A stretch of 64,000 nt of DNA from DATARH01 sp035648415 (GTDB taxonomy: Bacteria > Pseudomonadota > Alphaproteobacteria > ATCC43930 > CGMCC-115725): assembly GCA_035648415.1 (NCBI GenBank), contig DASRLO010000041.1, positions 1 to 64,000 of the forward strand. Reading direction: 5' to 3'. Each line of letters begins with the position of its first letter. The first letter of the stretch is position 1. Position numbers and translations under genes: made by a program. Positions 8,541-16,327 of the stretch are shown here, piece after piece. Under the pieces are notes generated by a model. The model did not search any database. It worked only from the letters and a program-made list of their open reading frames with translations, and was not told the DNA's origin.

Positions 8541-8980
8541 GAAGATGAAAAAGGATCGAGCACCGTGATCCCCAGCCGCTCAAAATCGCGGCGGTTGCGG
8601 GAGCAGATACTAAGCTCGGCCACTTCGGCGATCGCTGCGATCTGGGCATCGGTCGCCAGCCGCCTCTCGTCCTCCCGATTGCCCCGCAATCGCTGCATTA
8701 ACCGGCCCCAGGCAATGGCCGCCTCCGCATCGAAGGGCAGGATACGCCCGGCGAACCGTGCCGGAAGTTCACGTTCCAGGAAATCTCGCGGTCGTCGCAT
8801 GTCGCGGCCGCGCTCTTCGGCGAGTCCGATCCCTTTCACGATCTCACCGAGCGTAATGACGCTCAGAAATAACTCCGATTCTTCCGCCTTTGCCGCCCAG
8901 TCGATAACACCGTGGTCGGCGCGGACTCCTTTGACGAGTTCGCTTACGACATTGGTGTCAAGCAGCCAGCCGCGACTCAC
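8537..8980 (-). CDS. PIN-domain toxin, VapC/FitB type
   Basis: 147-residue PIN-domain ribonuclease. The acidic active-site residues are visible: Asp8 in WLLDTNVVSE, Glu in SVITLGEIVKG, and Asp in RLATDAQIAAIAE, with CSRNRRDFERLG near the end. Such toxins cut RNA, often tRNA, and are held inactive by a cognate antitoxin. The start overlaps the antitoxin stop (ATGA) and the stop overlaps the transporter start (ATGA). The overlap order antitoxin-toxin and the full set of acidic residues argue that it is functional. Confidence 0.9.
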   Translation of the reverse strand: MSRGWLLDTNVVSELVKGVRADHGVIDWAAKAEESELFLSVITLGEIVKGIGLAEERGRDMRRPRDFLERELPARFAGRILPFDAEAAIAWGRLMQRLRGNREDERRLATDAQIAAIAEVAELSICSRNRRDFERLGITVLDPFSSS

Positions 8981-9219
8981 AGCTCTGCGTCGTCACGAGC
9001 CGCCGCTTCAATGCGCTCGATTTCCACCGCATCGAGCCCGGAGCGCGCAAAGAAACTCGTCAACGGCTCCCTCTGGCGACGAAGCCGATCGAACTCCTCC
9101 TGCGACAGCACGATTGCGGCGCAGCGGCCCCGGCGGGTAATTGCCTGAGGCGCATCTCTTGCGGCTTCGACAAGCTCGCTCAGATGGTCTTTGGCGTCAC
9201 GGATGGACCAGTTTCGCAT
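8977..9219 (-). CDS. Phd/YefM-type antitoxin
   Basis: 80-residue antitoxin. The N-terminal WSIRDAKDHLSELVEAAR and ITRRGRCAAIVLSQEEFDRL form the Phd/YefM DNA-binding fold, and the acidic tail (DAVEIERIEAAARDDAEL) is the usual toxin-wrapping segment. It would neutralise the overlapping PIN toxin and autoregulate the operon. The ATG at 9219 is the only Met in frame near the family start; it has no ribosome site upstream but lies 7 bp after a TATATT box, which suggests a leaderless message. Confidence 0.88.
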   Translation of the reverse strand: MRNWSIRDAKDHLSELVEAARDAPQAITRRGRCAAIVLSQEEFDRLRRQREPLTSFFARSGLDAVEIERIEAAARDDAEL

Positions 9220-9220
9220 G

Positions 9221-9244
9221 TAGCCAATATAGCCATAATGGCCA
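9221..9244 (-). promoter_or_regulatory. Candidate promoter/operator of the toxin-antitoxin operon
   Basis: On the minus strand three hexamers TGGCCA, TGGCTA, TGGCTA follow each other at exactly 9-bp steps. TATATT (9226-9231) overlaps them and ends 6 bp before the antitoxin ATG. The arrangement suits a -10 box giving a transcript that begins at or next to the ATG, with antitoxin binding to the phased repeats. The -35 region (TTTGCG or TTGCGA) is weak. The site lies between the antitoxin gene and the 3' end of mutL. Inference from sequence only. Confidence 0.5.
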
Positions 9245-9257
9245 CCTCGCAAAAGCT

Positions 9258-11072
9258 CTACCGTCGCCCGAACAGGCGCTCGATGTCGGCGAGAGCCAGG
9301 GTCACGTAGGTCGGGCGGCCGTGGTTGCATTGGCCACTGTTGGGGGTCGCCTCCATCTGGCGCAACAGGGCGTCCATCTCGGGCTGCGACAGGCGGTTTC
9401 CGGCGCGCACGCTGGTGTGGCAGGCGAGCGTGCCGCAGACGCTGTCGATGCGCTCCTTGAGCGAGAGCGCGTCGTCCCATTCGGCGAGTTCGCCGGCGAG
9501 GTCGCGGACAAGCGCGGCGATGTCGAGGCCGGGCAGCAAAGCCGGCACCTCGCGCACCACGATCGCGCCGGCGCCGAACCCTTCGAGGACGAGGCCGAAT
9601 TCGGCGAGTTCGTCGCCGCGCGCGACGAGCCGCGCGGCGAGCGACGCATCGAGTTCGACCACCTCGGGCAGCAGCAGCACCTGGCGGGCGACGCCGCGCG
9701 CGGCGAGCGCCTCCTTCATCCGCTCATGGACGATCCGCTCATGCGCGGCGTGCTGATCGACCAGCACGATGCCGGCGGCGGTTTCGGCGAGGATGTAGGT
9801 GCCGTGGAGCTGAACGCGGGCGCTGCCGAGCGGCGTCTCAGCGTCGTCCGGCATTGGGGCTGGCTCCGCCGGCTCGGCGAAACCGGGCCGGAGAAACGCG
9901 TTCCCTGCCTCGTAGAGCGCGCGCGGCGCGGCGACGTGAGCTCCCTGGCCGGGCGGCAGCGCGAAGCGCGGCATCGTCGCCCCGGGTTCGGCCCGAAACG
10001 CGGCGAGGGCGGCATCGGCGACGGTGGTCGAGGCGCGGTGACCGGCGGCGTCGAGCGCATGGCGCAGCGCGCCGACGATGAGCCCGCGGACGAGGCCGGA
10101 ATCGCGAAAGCGGATCTCGGCCTTGGCGGGATGGACGTTGACGTCGATCTCGGCGGCCGGGCCGTCGACGAAAAGCGCGACGATCGGGTGGCGGTCGCGC
10201 GCCAGCACGTCCTGATAGGCGCCGCGCACCGCGCCGACCAACAGCCGGTCGCGCACCGGCCGGCCGTTAACGACGAGGTACTGGTCGCGCGGCAGACCGC
10301 GGTTGAGGGTCGGCAACCCGATCCGCCCGGTGAGGCGGAAACCGTGCCGCTCGGCGTCGACCGCGACCGAGTTTTCGCCGAACTCGCGGCCGAGGAGCGC
10401 GGCGAGCCGGGCGCGGCGCGGATCGTCGGCGATGTCCCTGGGGGCGAGCGAACCGCGCTCGGCGGCGAGGCGCAACAGCACTCGGTCGTCGTCGCCGGTC
10501 ACGGTAAAGGCGATCGCGGGATAGGCCATCGCCAGGCGCTTTACCGCATCGACCGCCTGGTCGCGCTCGCTGCGCGGCGTCTTCATGAATTTGAGCCGCG
10601 CCGGGGTCGCGAAAAACAGGTCGCGCACCTCGACCCGCGTGCCGCGCGAGTGCGCCGCCGGGACCGGGGCGTGCTTCTCGCCGGCCTCGACGCGAATCTC
10701 CCAGGCCGAATCGGCGCCGGGATTATTCTCCCTCGGGCGGGAGACGATGCGCAGCCGGCTGACCGCGCCGATCGACGGCAACGCCTCGCCGCGGAAGCCG
10801 AGCGCGGCGATCTCCAGGAGGTTGTCGTCGGGCAGCTTCGAGGTGCAGTGGCGCTCGACCGCCAGCGACAGCTCCGGCGGGGTCATGCCGGCGCCGTTGT
10901 CGGAGACGGCGATCAACGCCTGGCCGCCTTCGTGCAGGGTCACCTCGATGCGGTCGGCGCCGGCGTCGATCGCGTTCTCGACCAGTTCCTTGACTGCCGC
11001 CGCCGGGCGCTCGATGACCTCGCCCGCGGCGATGCGGTTGACGAGGACCGGCGGCAATTGGCGGATCGGCAT
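9258..11072 (-). CDS. mutL: DNA mismatch repair protein MutL
   Basis: 604-residue MutL, the GHKL ATPase that links MutS recognition to strand removal. The start is IRQLPPVLVNRIAAGEVIERP, the classic first block. ATP-binding motifs follow: ENAIDAGADRIEV (motif I), DNGAGM (II) and GFRGEALPSIG (III). A Pro/Ala-rich linker (about residues 330-420) leads to the C-terminal dimer domain with VDQHAAHERIV and ACHTSVRAG, ending in CNHGRPT. Start at 11072 is fixed by the family N-terminus. Its 3' end is 14 bp from the toxin-antitoxin control region. MutS is not in the window. Confidence 0.97.
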   Translation of the reverse strand: MPIRQLPPVLVNRIAAGEVIERPAAAVKELVENAIDAGADRIEVTLHEGGQALIAVSDNGAGMTPPELSLAVERHCTSKLPDDNLLEIAALGFRGEALPSIGAVSRLRIVSRPRENNPGADSAWEIRVEAGEKHAPVPAAHSRGTRVEVRDLFFATPARLKFMKTPRSERDQAVDAVKRLAMAYPAIAFTVTGDDDRVLLRLAAERGSLAPRDIADDPRRARLAALLGREFGENSVAVDAERHGFRLTGRIGLPTLNRGLPRDQYLVVNGRPVRDRLLVGAVRGAYQDVLARDRHPIVALFVDGPAAEIDVNVHPAKAEIRFRDSGLVRGLIVGALRHALDAAGHRASTTVADAALAAFRAEPGATMPRFALPPGQGAHVAAPRALYEAGNAFLRPGFAEPAEPAPMPDDAETPLGSARVQLHGTYILAETAAGIVLVDQHAAHERIVHERMKEALAARGVARQVLLLPEVVELDASLAARLVARGDELAEFGLVLEGFGAGAIVVREVPALLPGLDIAALVRDLAGELAEWDDALSLKERIDSVCGTLACHTSVRAGNRLSQPEMDALLRQMEATPNSGQCNHGRPTYVTLALADIERLFGRR

Positions 11073-11240
11073 CGCGGGAAGTCCGCAGCGGCGGAGAAGG
11101 CGGCAGTGTACGCAAACCCGCCGGCGAGGGCGCAATTTTTACCAGACCGCCGAGTTGGCGGGGCAATGGCGGGGTTTCGTCAACGATGCGTTAACCGTTG
11201 CGCTGGCATCGTTTCGCCCGCGGGAGCGGAGGCGATTGGC

Positions 11241-11528
11241 GTGCATAAGGCTCAGCACAAGACGCAAGAGTACATCCGGCGCCATTGGCCGAATCTCCAG
11301 GTGGCGCTGCTCGGCGTCGCGACCGGCGCCACGCTGTTTCTCGGAGTGCGCGCGATCAGCCCGCATCCCGGCCAGAGCTGCGGCCAGCTCGGCCAGGTCA
11401 AGGAAGAGTGGGAGCTGGGGGCGCCGTCGCGCCCGCTCATCTGCATGGCGATGCTCGACGGCGACCTGCGCTACGGTCGCGCCATCATGCCGGAAAAGCC
11501 GGAACGCAAGCGGCAGGAGCTGCCTTAG
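11241..11528 (+). CDS. Small hypothetical membrane-anchored protein
   Basis: About 95 residues from a GTG at 11241, preceded by GCGGAGG at 8 bp. After a charged start (HKAQHKTQEYIRRHWPNLQ) there is one hydrophobic segment (VALLGVATGATLFLGVRAI), then a soluble part with two Cys and a basic end (PEKPERKRQELP). Not recognised as a named family. Its region is only a small part of a much longer shadow frame running over mutL. Divergent from mutL with 168 bp between. Its last ~50 bp recur about 117 bp downstream. Confidence 0.55.
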   Translation: MHKAQHKTQEYIRRHWPNLQVALLGVATGATLFLGVRAISPHPGQSCGQLGQVKEEWELGAPSRPLICMAMLDGDLRYGRAIMPEKPERKRQELP

Positions 11529-11648
11529 CCGGCGTCGCGCCGCATCGCTCGCGGCAGCAATACCCCATCGTCGGTCGGCGGAACGGCACGCCGCTGCGCC
11601 GTCATGCCGGCGAGGTCGGACCGCAAGCGGCACGAGCTGCCTTAGCCG
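11481..11648 (+). repeat. Imperfect direct duplication (11481-11531 and 11598-11648)
   Basis: The final codons and stop of the small membrane-protein gene (from GCCATCATGCCGG through CTGCCTTAG) are repeated 117 bp to the right (GCCGTCATGCCGG through CTGCCTTAG), with about 44 of 51 bases the same. The second copy overlaps the 3' end of the convergent GT87 gene, so that gene's last codons and stop come from the duplicated DNA. Confidence 0.7.
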
Positions 11649-12864
11649 GCACGGCACGCCGCACCGCAGCGGCGAGCAGCGCCACGGTCGTCAGACAGCC
11701 GAACTGCACGCCGCTCAGCCAGTAGAGCGGAATGAACGCCAGCGGCGCGAGCCAGACCGCGAAGAGGATGTCGCGCTCGCCGCGACGGAACCCCGCGCGC
11801 AGCCCGAGAACCGCGAGAAACCCGATCGCCGCCACATCCCAGACCAAATCGTAGGTGAACATATAGGGCGAGACCAGCATCGAGGCGGCGAACAGCACCG
11901 CCGCCTTGGCCTCGAACGGCGCCGCCGGGGTGCGCCAGGCGCGCCAGACGCAGACCCCGGCGCCCAATGCCGCGACGGCTTGCGCGAGCGCCGCCACGCT
12001 CGCCGGCGCGCGCAGCGACAAGGCGAGCACATAGGGGCTCGGCATCCACTGCCACGGCACCGCGCCGCGATCCGCCATGGCTTGCGAGACCGCGAGGTGA
12101 TCGACAAAGCCGATCATCGTGCCCGTCCCAAGCACGGCGACGCTGAGGGCAAGGAAGATCACCACCGTCGCGGCGGCGGCCGCGATGCTGCGCCAATAGC
12201 CGCCGGCGACCAGCGCCACCGGCAGCAGCACCGCCAGATGCGGCTTGATCGCCAACAGGCCGATCAGCACCCCGGCGCGGCGCGGCTTGCGGTCGAGCCA
12301 CAGCACCGCGAACCCGGCAAGCGCGGCGGTGAGGAACGCGTTCTGCCCGTCGAGCAGGTTGAGAAGCCCGGCCGGCGCCGCGGCGGCGACGACCCAGGCG
12401 CGCGGATCGGGCAGCAGCCGGCGCACGAACGCCAGCCACAGCAGGGTCGTGCCGGCCATGAAGGCGGCGAGCGCGACCGGATAGGGCACGAGACCCAACG
12501 GCAGCACCGCGAGCAGATAGGTCGGCGGATAGTGCCAGGGAAACCAGATCGCCGGCTGCGCCGGTACCGCGGCGTGCTGCACCGCCGAGAGCGCGGCGCC
12601 GTCGAAGACCGCGGTCGGATGGCCGGCGAGCGCCAGCCGCGCCGCGCTCCAGAACGCCATGAAATCGTAGCCGAACGGCTTGCCCTGCGGATCGACCAGA
12701 TCGGGCAGCGAGCGGACGATCATCGCGGCGAACCCGATCCCGAAAACCGCGACCATGATCCACGAATAGACGCGGATGCGATCTTCGGTGAGCCAATGTC
12801 GACTCTGGGGCGGGCGCGGCGCGGCGAGCGGAAGGGCCATCGCCGCCAAGCCTACGCGAGCCAT
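11602..12864 (-). CDS. GT87/DUF2029-family membrane glycosyltransferase-like protein
   Basis: 420-residue polytopic membrane protein. The N-terminal VYSWIMVAVFGIGFAAMIV helix is followed by YDFMAFWSAARLALAGHP, the periplasmic-loop acidic motif of DUF2029 (GT87) proteins. Further blocks are WFPWHYPPTYLLAVLPLG, LLNLLDGQNAFLTAALAG and IKPHLAVLLPVAL, all standard for the family. GT87 members use polyprenyl-phosphate sugars (mannosyltransferases in actinobacteria); the acceptor here is unknown. Start could also be the Met at 12840. The C-terminus (KAARAACGPTSPA) is coded in a duplicated segment. Confidence 0.82.
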   Translation of the reverse strand: MARVGLAAMALPLAAPRPPQSRHWLTEDRIRVYSWIMVAVFGIGFAAMIVRSLPDLVDPQGKPFGYDFMAFWSAARLALAGHPTAVFDGAALSAVQHAAVPAQPAIWFPWHYPPTYLLAVLPLGLVPYPVALAAFMAGTTLLWLAFVRRLLPDPRAWVVAAAAPAGLLNLLDGQNAFLTAALAGFAVLWLDRKPRRAGVLIGLLAIKPHLAVLLPVALVAGGYWRSIAAAAATVVIFLALSVAVLGTGTMIGFVDHLAVSQAMADRGAVPWQWMPSPYVLALSLRAPASVAALAQAVAALGAGVCVWRAWRTPAAPFEAKAAVLFAASMLVSPYMFTYDLVWDVAAIGFLAVLGLRAGFRRGERDILFAVWLAPLAFIPLYWLSGVQFGCLTTVALLAAAVRRAVPAKAARAACGPTSPA

Positions 12865-12897
12865 GCTTTACCCGGGGTTAACCGTGCCGGCTGCGCC

Positions 12898-12926
12898 TTG
12901 ACAGGCCGGGGCGTTCCCTGTGGACT
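12898..12926 (+). promoter_or_regulatory. Possible promoter of the acyl-CoA dehydrogenase gene
   Basis: A perfect -35 hexamer TTGACA is followed after 17 bp by TGGACT, a poor -10. It lies in the 100-bp divergent region and 38 bp before the ATG at 12965, which itself has a GAGAGGGG ribosome site. Weak evidence from the sequence alone. Confidence 0.3.
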
Positions 12927-12964
12927 GCCGGTCCCGGTGACAGCGGGCCGGAGAGGGGCAAGAA

Positions 12965-14179
12965 ATGGCGGCAGCGCTTCCAAAAAATACGGCCGGGGAT
13001 CGGCAGCGGACGGCGCCGGCCGATTATCTGGCGCGGGTGCGCGACCTGGCGCCGGAACTCGCGTCCCATGCGCGGGAGATCGACGAGCGGCGCGAACTGC
13101 CGCCCGGCATCATCGACAAGATGATCGGGCAGGGTCTTTTCCGCCTGCTGCTGCCGAAATCGCTGGGCGGCGCCGAGCTGCTGCCGGCCGAGTATGCGCC
13201 GATCATCGAAGCCTTCGCCCGGACCGACGCCAGCATGGCCTGGTGCCTCAACCAGAATTCCGGCTGCTCGATGACCGCGGCCTATCTGTCGGCCGAGGTG
13301 GCTGAGGAGATGTTCGGCGGTCCGCGCGGCATCCTCGCCTGGGGGCCGGGGCCCGGCGAGGCGCGCGCCGTCGCCGGCGGCTACAATGTCTCGGCGACCT
13401 GGGCGTTCGCCAGCGGCAGCCACCATGCGAGCTGGCTCGGCTGCCATGTGCCGGTGATCGAAGCCGACGGCAAGCCGCGGCTCGAAGCCGACGGCAGCCC
13501 GACGATTCGCACGCTGTTCTTCCCGAAGAGCAAAACCAAGTTCACCGACATCTGGCACACGATGGGTTTGCGCGGCACCGGCAGCGACCAGTATTCGGTC
13601 AAGGATCTGTTCGTGCCGGAGGCCTATTCGCTGCCGTCGATCGCGCGCAACTCGCCCGACAAAAGGCGCGAGCCGGGCCTTCTCTATTCTTTTTCGAGCC
13701 TGTCGATGTACGCCGCCGGGTTCGCCGGGGTGGCGACCGGGTGCGCGCGCTCGACCCTTGCCTCGTTTATCGAGCTGGCGCGCGACAAGATCCCGCGCGG
13801 CGCCAAGAATACGATGCGCAACAACCATGTGATCCAGAAGCAGGTGGCGCAATCCGAGGTGCGGGTGGCGTCGGCCTGGGGGCATCTCATCCGGTCGCTG
13901 GAGGACATCACCGAGGCGGTGCGCGGGCGCGGCCACATCGCGATGGACGAGCGCATGGCGATCCGCCTCAACTCGACCTACTGCATCCACACCGCGGTCG
14001 AGGTGGTCGACATCCTCTACCAGGCGGCGGGCGCGACCGCGATCTTCAACGAGAACCCGTTCGAGCGGCCGTGGCGCGACGTCCACACCGTGGCGCAGCA
14101 GATCCAGGGCCGCCAGGCGCATTTCGAGACGGTCGGCGCCTACCTGATGGGGCTCGAAGCCGACACGACGTGGCTTTAA
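12965..14179 (+). CDS. Acyl-CoA dehydrogenase family flavoprotein (HsaA/monooxygenase-like)
   Basis: 404 residues. The N-terminus (VRDLAPELASHAREIDERRELPP) and the GGAELLPAEYAPIIEAFARTDAS block are those of the flavin-dependent monooxygenase branch of the ACAD superfamily (HsaA, DszC-like), which uses reduced flavin rather than removing acyl hydrogens. AWCLNQNSG and WAFASGSHHASWLGC are in their usual positions. The end lacks the DGPDEVH block seen in the first ACAD of this window. A flavin reductase partner would be expected and is not adjacent. Substrate unknown. Convergent with sufT, 22 bp apart. Confidence 0.85.
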   Translation: MAAALPKNTAGDRQRTAPADYLARVRDLAPELASHAREIDERRELPPGIIDKMIGQGLFRLLLPKSLGGAELLPAEYAPIIEAFARTDASMAWCLNQNSGCSMTAAYLSAEVAEEMFGGPRGILAWGPGPGEARAVAGGYNVSATWAFASGSHHASWLGCHVPVIEADGKPRLEADGSPTIRTLFFPKSKTKFTDIWHTMGLRGTGSDQYSVKDLFVPEAYSLPSIARNSPDKRREPGLLYSFSSLSMYAAGFAGVATGCARSTLASFIELARDKIPRGAKNTMRNNHVIQKQVAQSEVRVASAWGHLIRSLEDITEAVRGRGHIAMDERMAIRLNSTYCIHTAVEVVDILYQAAGATAIFNENPFERPWRDVHTVAQQIQGRQAHFETVGAYLMGLEADTTWL

Positions 14180-14201
14180 CGCTCCGGAACGCTCCGGACG
14201 C

Positions 14202-14606
14202 CTATAGCAGGCCGAGTTCGAGCCGGGCTTCCTCGCTCATGCGGTCCATCGACCACGGCGGGGCCCATACCAGATTGACGCGGACGTCCTCGACGCCGGG
14301 AACCGCGCTGACCGCGTTCTTGACCTCGCCCGGCATGCTCTGCGCCACCGGACAGGATGGGGTGGTCAGGGTCATCTCGACAAAGACGATGCCGCCTTTC
14401 TTGACCAGCAGCTCGTAGATCAGCCCGAGTTCGACGAGGTTCACCGGGATTTCCGGGTCCTGCACCGTCTTGAGCGCATCCATCACCGGGTCGAACAGCG
14501 TGAGGTCGTCCTCGCCTTCCGGGCGGACGATTTCCTCGCCCTCTTCCGGGGGCGGCGGCGGGTTGTGCTGCTCGAAGGCAAAATAGTCCTTGTTCTCGGC
14601 CGGCAT
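14202..14606 (-). CDS. sufT: SUF system Fe-S assembly protein SufT (DUF59/MIP18 family)
   Basis: 134 residues. A Pro/Glu-rich N-terminus leads into the DUF59 domain: ALKTVQDPEIPVNLVELGLIY, then MTLTTPSCPVAQSMPGEV with the conserved Cys, and VWAPPWSMDRMSEEARLELG. The VWAPPWS..M.E.AR ending is the SufT signature. SufT helps load Fe-S clusters onto client proteins. Last gene of the suf operon, 3 bp after sufU. Confidence 0.93.
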   Translation of the reverse strand: MPAENKDYFAFEQHNPPPPPEEGEEIVRPEGEDDLTLFDPVMDALKTVQDPEIPVNLVELGLIYELLVKKGGIVFVEMTLTTPSCPVAQSMPGEVKNAVSAVPGVEDVRVNLVWAPPWSMDRMSEEARLELGLL

Positions 14607-14609
14607 TCG

Positions 14610-15074
14610 CTACTCCGTCTTGACGGGCTCGGCCGCGCCGCCCTTTAGCGCCGCCTCGAAGGCGTGCCACGGCAGGGTCGCGCATTTGACCCGCGCCGGG
14701 TAGGCTTTGACTCCAACCAGCGGTTCGAGCCGTTCGCTGTCTTCCTCCAGCGCCTGTGGCAATGCGCCGGTGTCGCCGCCGGTGACCTTGCCGTGGAATT
14801 CGGCGAAGAGCGCCTGCGCCTCGGCGAGGGTCTTGCCCTTCAGCACCTCGGTCATCAGCGACGCCGCCGCGGTCGAGATCGCGCAGCCGCGCCCCTCGAA
14901 GCTGACATCGGCGATCCGCTCGCCGTCGAGCGTCAGGTACACCGTCACCCGGTCGCCGCACAGCGGGTTGTGGCCCTTGGCGGTATGGGTCGGATGCTCG
15001 ATCGGCCGGAAATTGCGCGGATGGCGGCCGTGGTCGAGGATGATGTCCTGGTAGAGGTCGCGCAGGTCGATCAT
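14610..15074 (-). CDS. sufU: SufU/IscU-type Fe-S cluster scaffold or sulfur acceptor
   Basis: 154 residues of the NifU-N/IscU fold. The three ligand Cys are Cys39 (HNPLCGDRV), Cys64 (EGRGCAIS) and the later VKCATLPWHAF. The insertion between Cys2 and Cys3 (about residues 95-120) is as in SufU rather than IscU. It takes persulfide sulfur from SufS and passes it to the SufBCD scaffold. The ATG at 15074 overlaps the sufS stop as ATGA, with AGGTG upstream. Confidence 0.92.
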   Translation of the reverse strand: MIDLRDLYQDIILDHGRHPRNFRPIEHPTHTAKGHNPLCGDRVTVYLTLDGERIADVSFEGRGCAISTAAASLMTEVLKGKTLAEAQALFAEFHGKVTGGDTGALPQALEEDSERLEPLVGVKAYPARVKCATLPWHAFEAALKGGAAEPVKTE

Positions 15075-16327
15075 CGCGAAAACACCTCCCGGCACGCCTC
15101 GACCGCCGCGGCGAGCCGGTCGATGTCGTCCCTGTCGTTGTAGACGCCCAACGAGGCGCGCACCGTGCCGGCGATGCCGAGCTTGTCCATCAGCGGCTGG
15201 GCGCAATGATTGCCGACCCGGACGGCCACCCCGTGCTGGTCGAGCACCGTGCCCACGTCATGCGGGTGCACCCCGTCGAGGTTGAACGACAGCACCGACA
15301 ACCGCCGCTGCCCGGCCGCCAGCAACCGCAAATCCGGGATGCGCGACAGCCGGTCGATCGCATAGCCGGTGAGCTCGTGCTCGTGTTCCTGGATGGCGTC
15401 GCGGCCGATGCCCTCGATGAAGTCGAGCGCGAGACCGAGCCCCATCGCGCCCGAGATGTCCGGGGTGCCAGCCTCGAAGCGGTGCGGCGGATCCTGGAAT
15501 TCCGTGCGCGCCGGCGTGACCGAAGTGATCATGCCGCCGCCGGTCTGCCACGGCGGCATCTGTTCCAGCAGCTCGCAGCGGCCCCACAGCACGCCGATCC
15601 CCGAAGGGCCATACGCCTTGTGCCCGGAGAAGGCATAGAAATCGCAGCCGATCGCGCGCACATCGACCGGCATGCGCGGGATCGCCTGGCAGCCGTCGAC
15701 CAGCACCGCCGCGCCCTCGGCGTGAGCCAGCTCGACGATGCGCTCGACCGGCAGGATGGCGCCGGTGACGTTCGAGACATGGGTGACCGCGACCATCCGG
15801 GTGCGCGCGCCCAGCATCGCCTCGAACGCGGCGAGGTCGAACCCGCCGCCGGCATCGGTCGGCGCGACCAGCAGTCGCGCGCCGACCCGCTCGCACAGCA
15901 TCTGCCACGGCACGAAATTCGAATGGTGCTCGAGGTCGCTGACGACGATCTCGTCGCCGGCCTTGACGAAAACCGGGCCCCAGCTTTGCGCGACAAGGTT
16001 GATCGCCTCGGTGGCGCCGCGGACGAAGACGATTTCGCGCTCGTCGGCGGCGTTGAGGAAGGCGCGGGTCTTCTCGCGCCCGATCTCGAAGGCGTCGGTG
16101 GAGCGCTGGCTCAATTGGTAGACGCCGCGATGCACATTGGCGTAGTCGCGGCGGTAGAACTCGGCGACCCCGTCGATTACCGATGCCGGCTTTTGCGCGC
16201 TGGCGCCCGAATCGAGGAACACCAGTCCCGGGTTGTTGCGGTAGATCGGAAATTCGTCGCGCAGCGTCCGCGGATCGAGCGCCGCACGCGGCCTCGTCGC
16301 TAACCCGGTCGCCATCGGGCTCGTCAT
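15071..16327 (-). CDS. sufS: Cysteine desulfurase SufS
   Basis: 418-residue group II cysteine desulfurase with PLP, turning cysteine into alanine and an enzyme persulfide. Visible marks: YLDS-like VFLDSGASAQKP, REIVFVRGATEAINLVAQSW, SDLEHHSNFVPWQ, DGCQAIPRMPVDV, SGHKAYGPSGIGVLWG with the PLP-binding Lys, and the catalytic Cys in VGNHCAQPLMDKLG. The start overlaps the sufD stop (TGATG), the stop overlaps sufU. Full length for the family. Confidence 0.96.
   Translation of the reverse strand: MTSPMATGLATRPRAALDPRTLRDEFPIYRNNPGLVFLDSGASAQKPASVIDGVAEFYRRDYANVHRGVYQLSQRSTDAFEIGREKTRAFLNAADEREIVFVRGATEAINLVAQSWGPVFVKAGDEIVVSDLEHHSNFVPWQMLCERVGARLLVAPTDAGGGFDLAAFEAMLGARTRMVAVTHVSNVTGAILPVERIVELAHAEGAAVLVDGCQAIPRMPVDVRAIGCDFYAFSGHKAYGPSGIGVLWGRCELLEQMPPWQTGGGMITSVTPARTEFQDPPHRFEAGTPDISGAMGLGLALDFIEGIGRDAIQEHEHELTGYAIDRLSRIPDLRLLAAGQRRLSVLSFNLDGVHPHDVGTVLDQHGVAVRVGNHCAQPLMDKLGIAGTVRASLGVYNDRDDIDRLAAAVEACREVFSR

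Noticed and set aside
9141..11240. Long plus-strand frame over mutL
   Set aside because: Only its last ~95 codons, outside mutL, look like a protein; the rest is antisense to mutL.
10585..13305. Plus-strand frame of 906 codons across mutL, the GT87 gene and beyond
   Set aside because: Spans three real genes in other frames with no recognisable domain.
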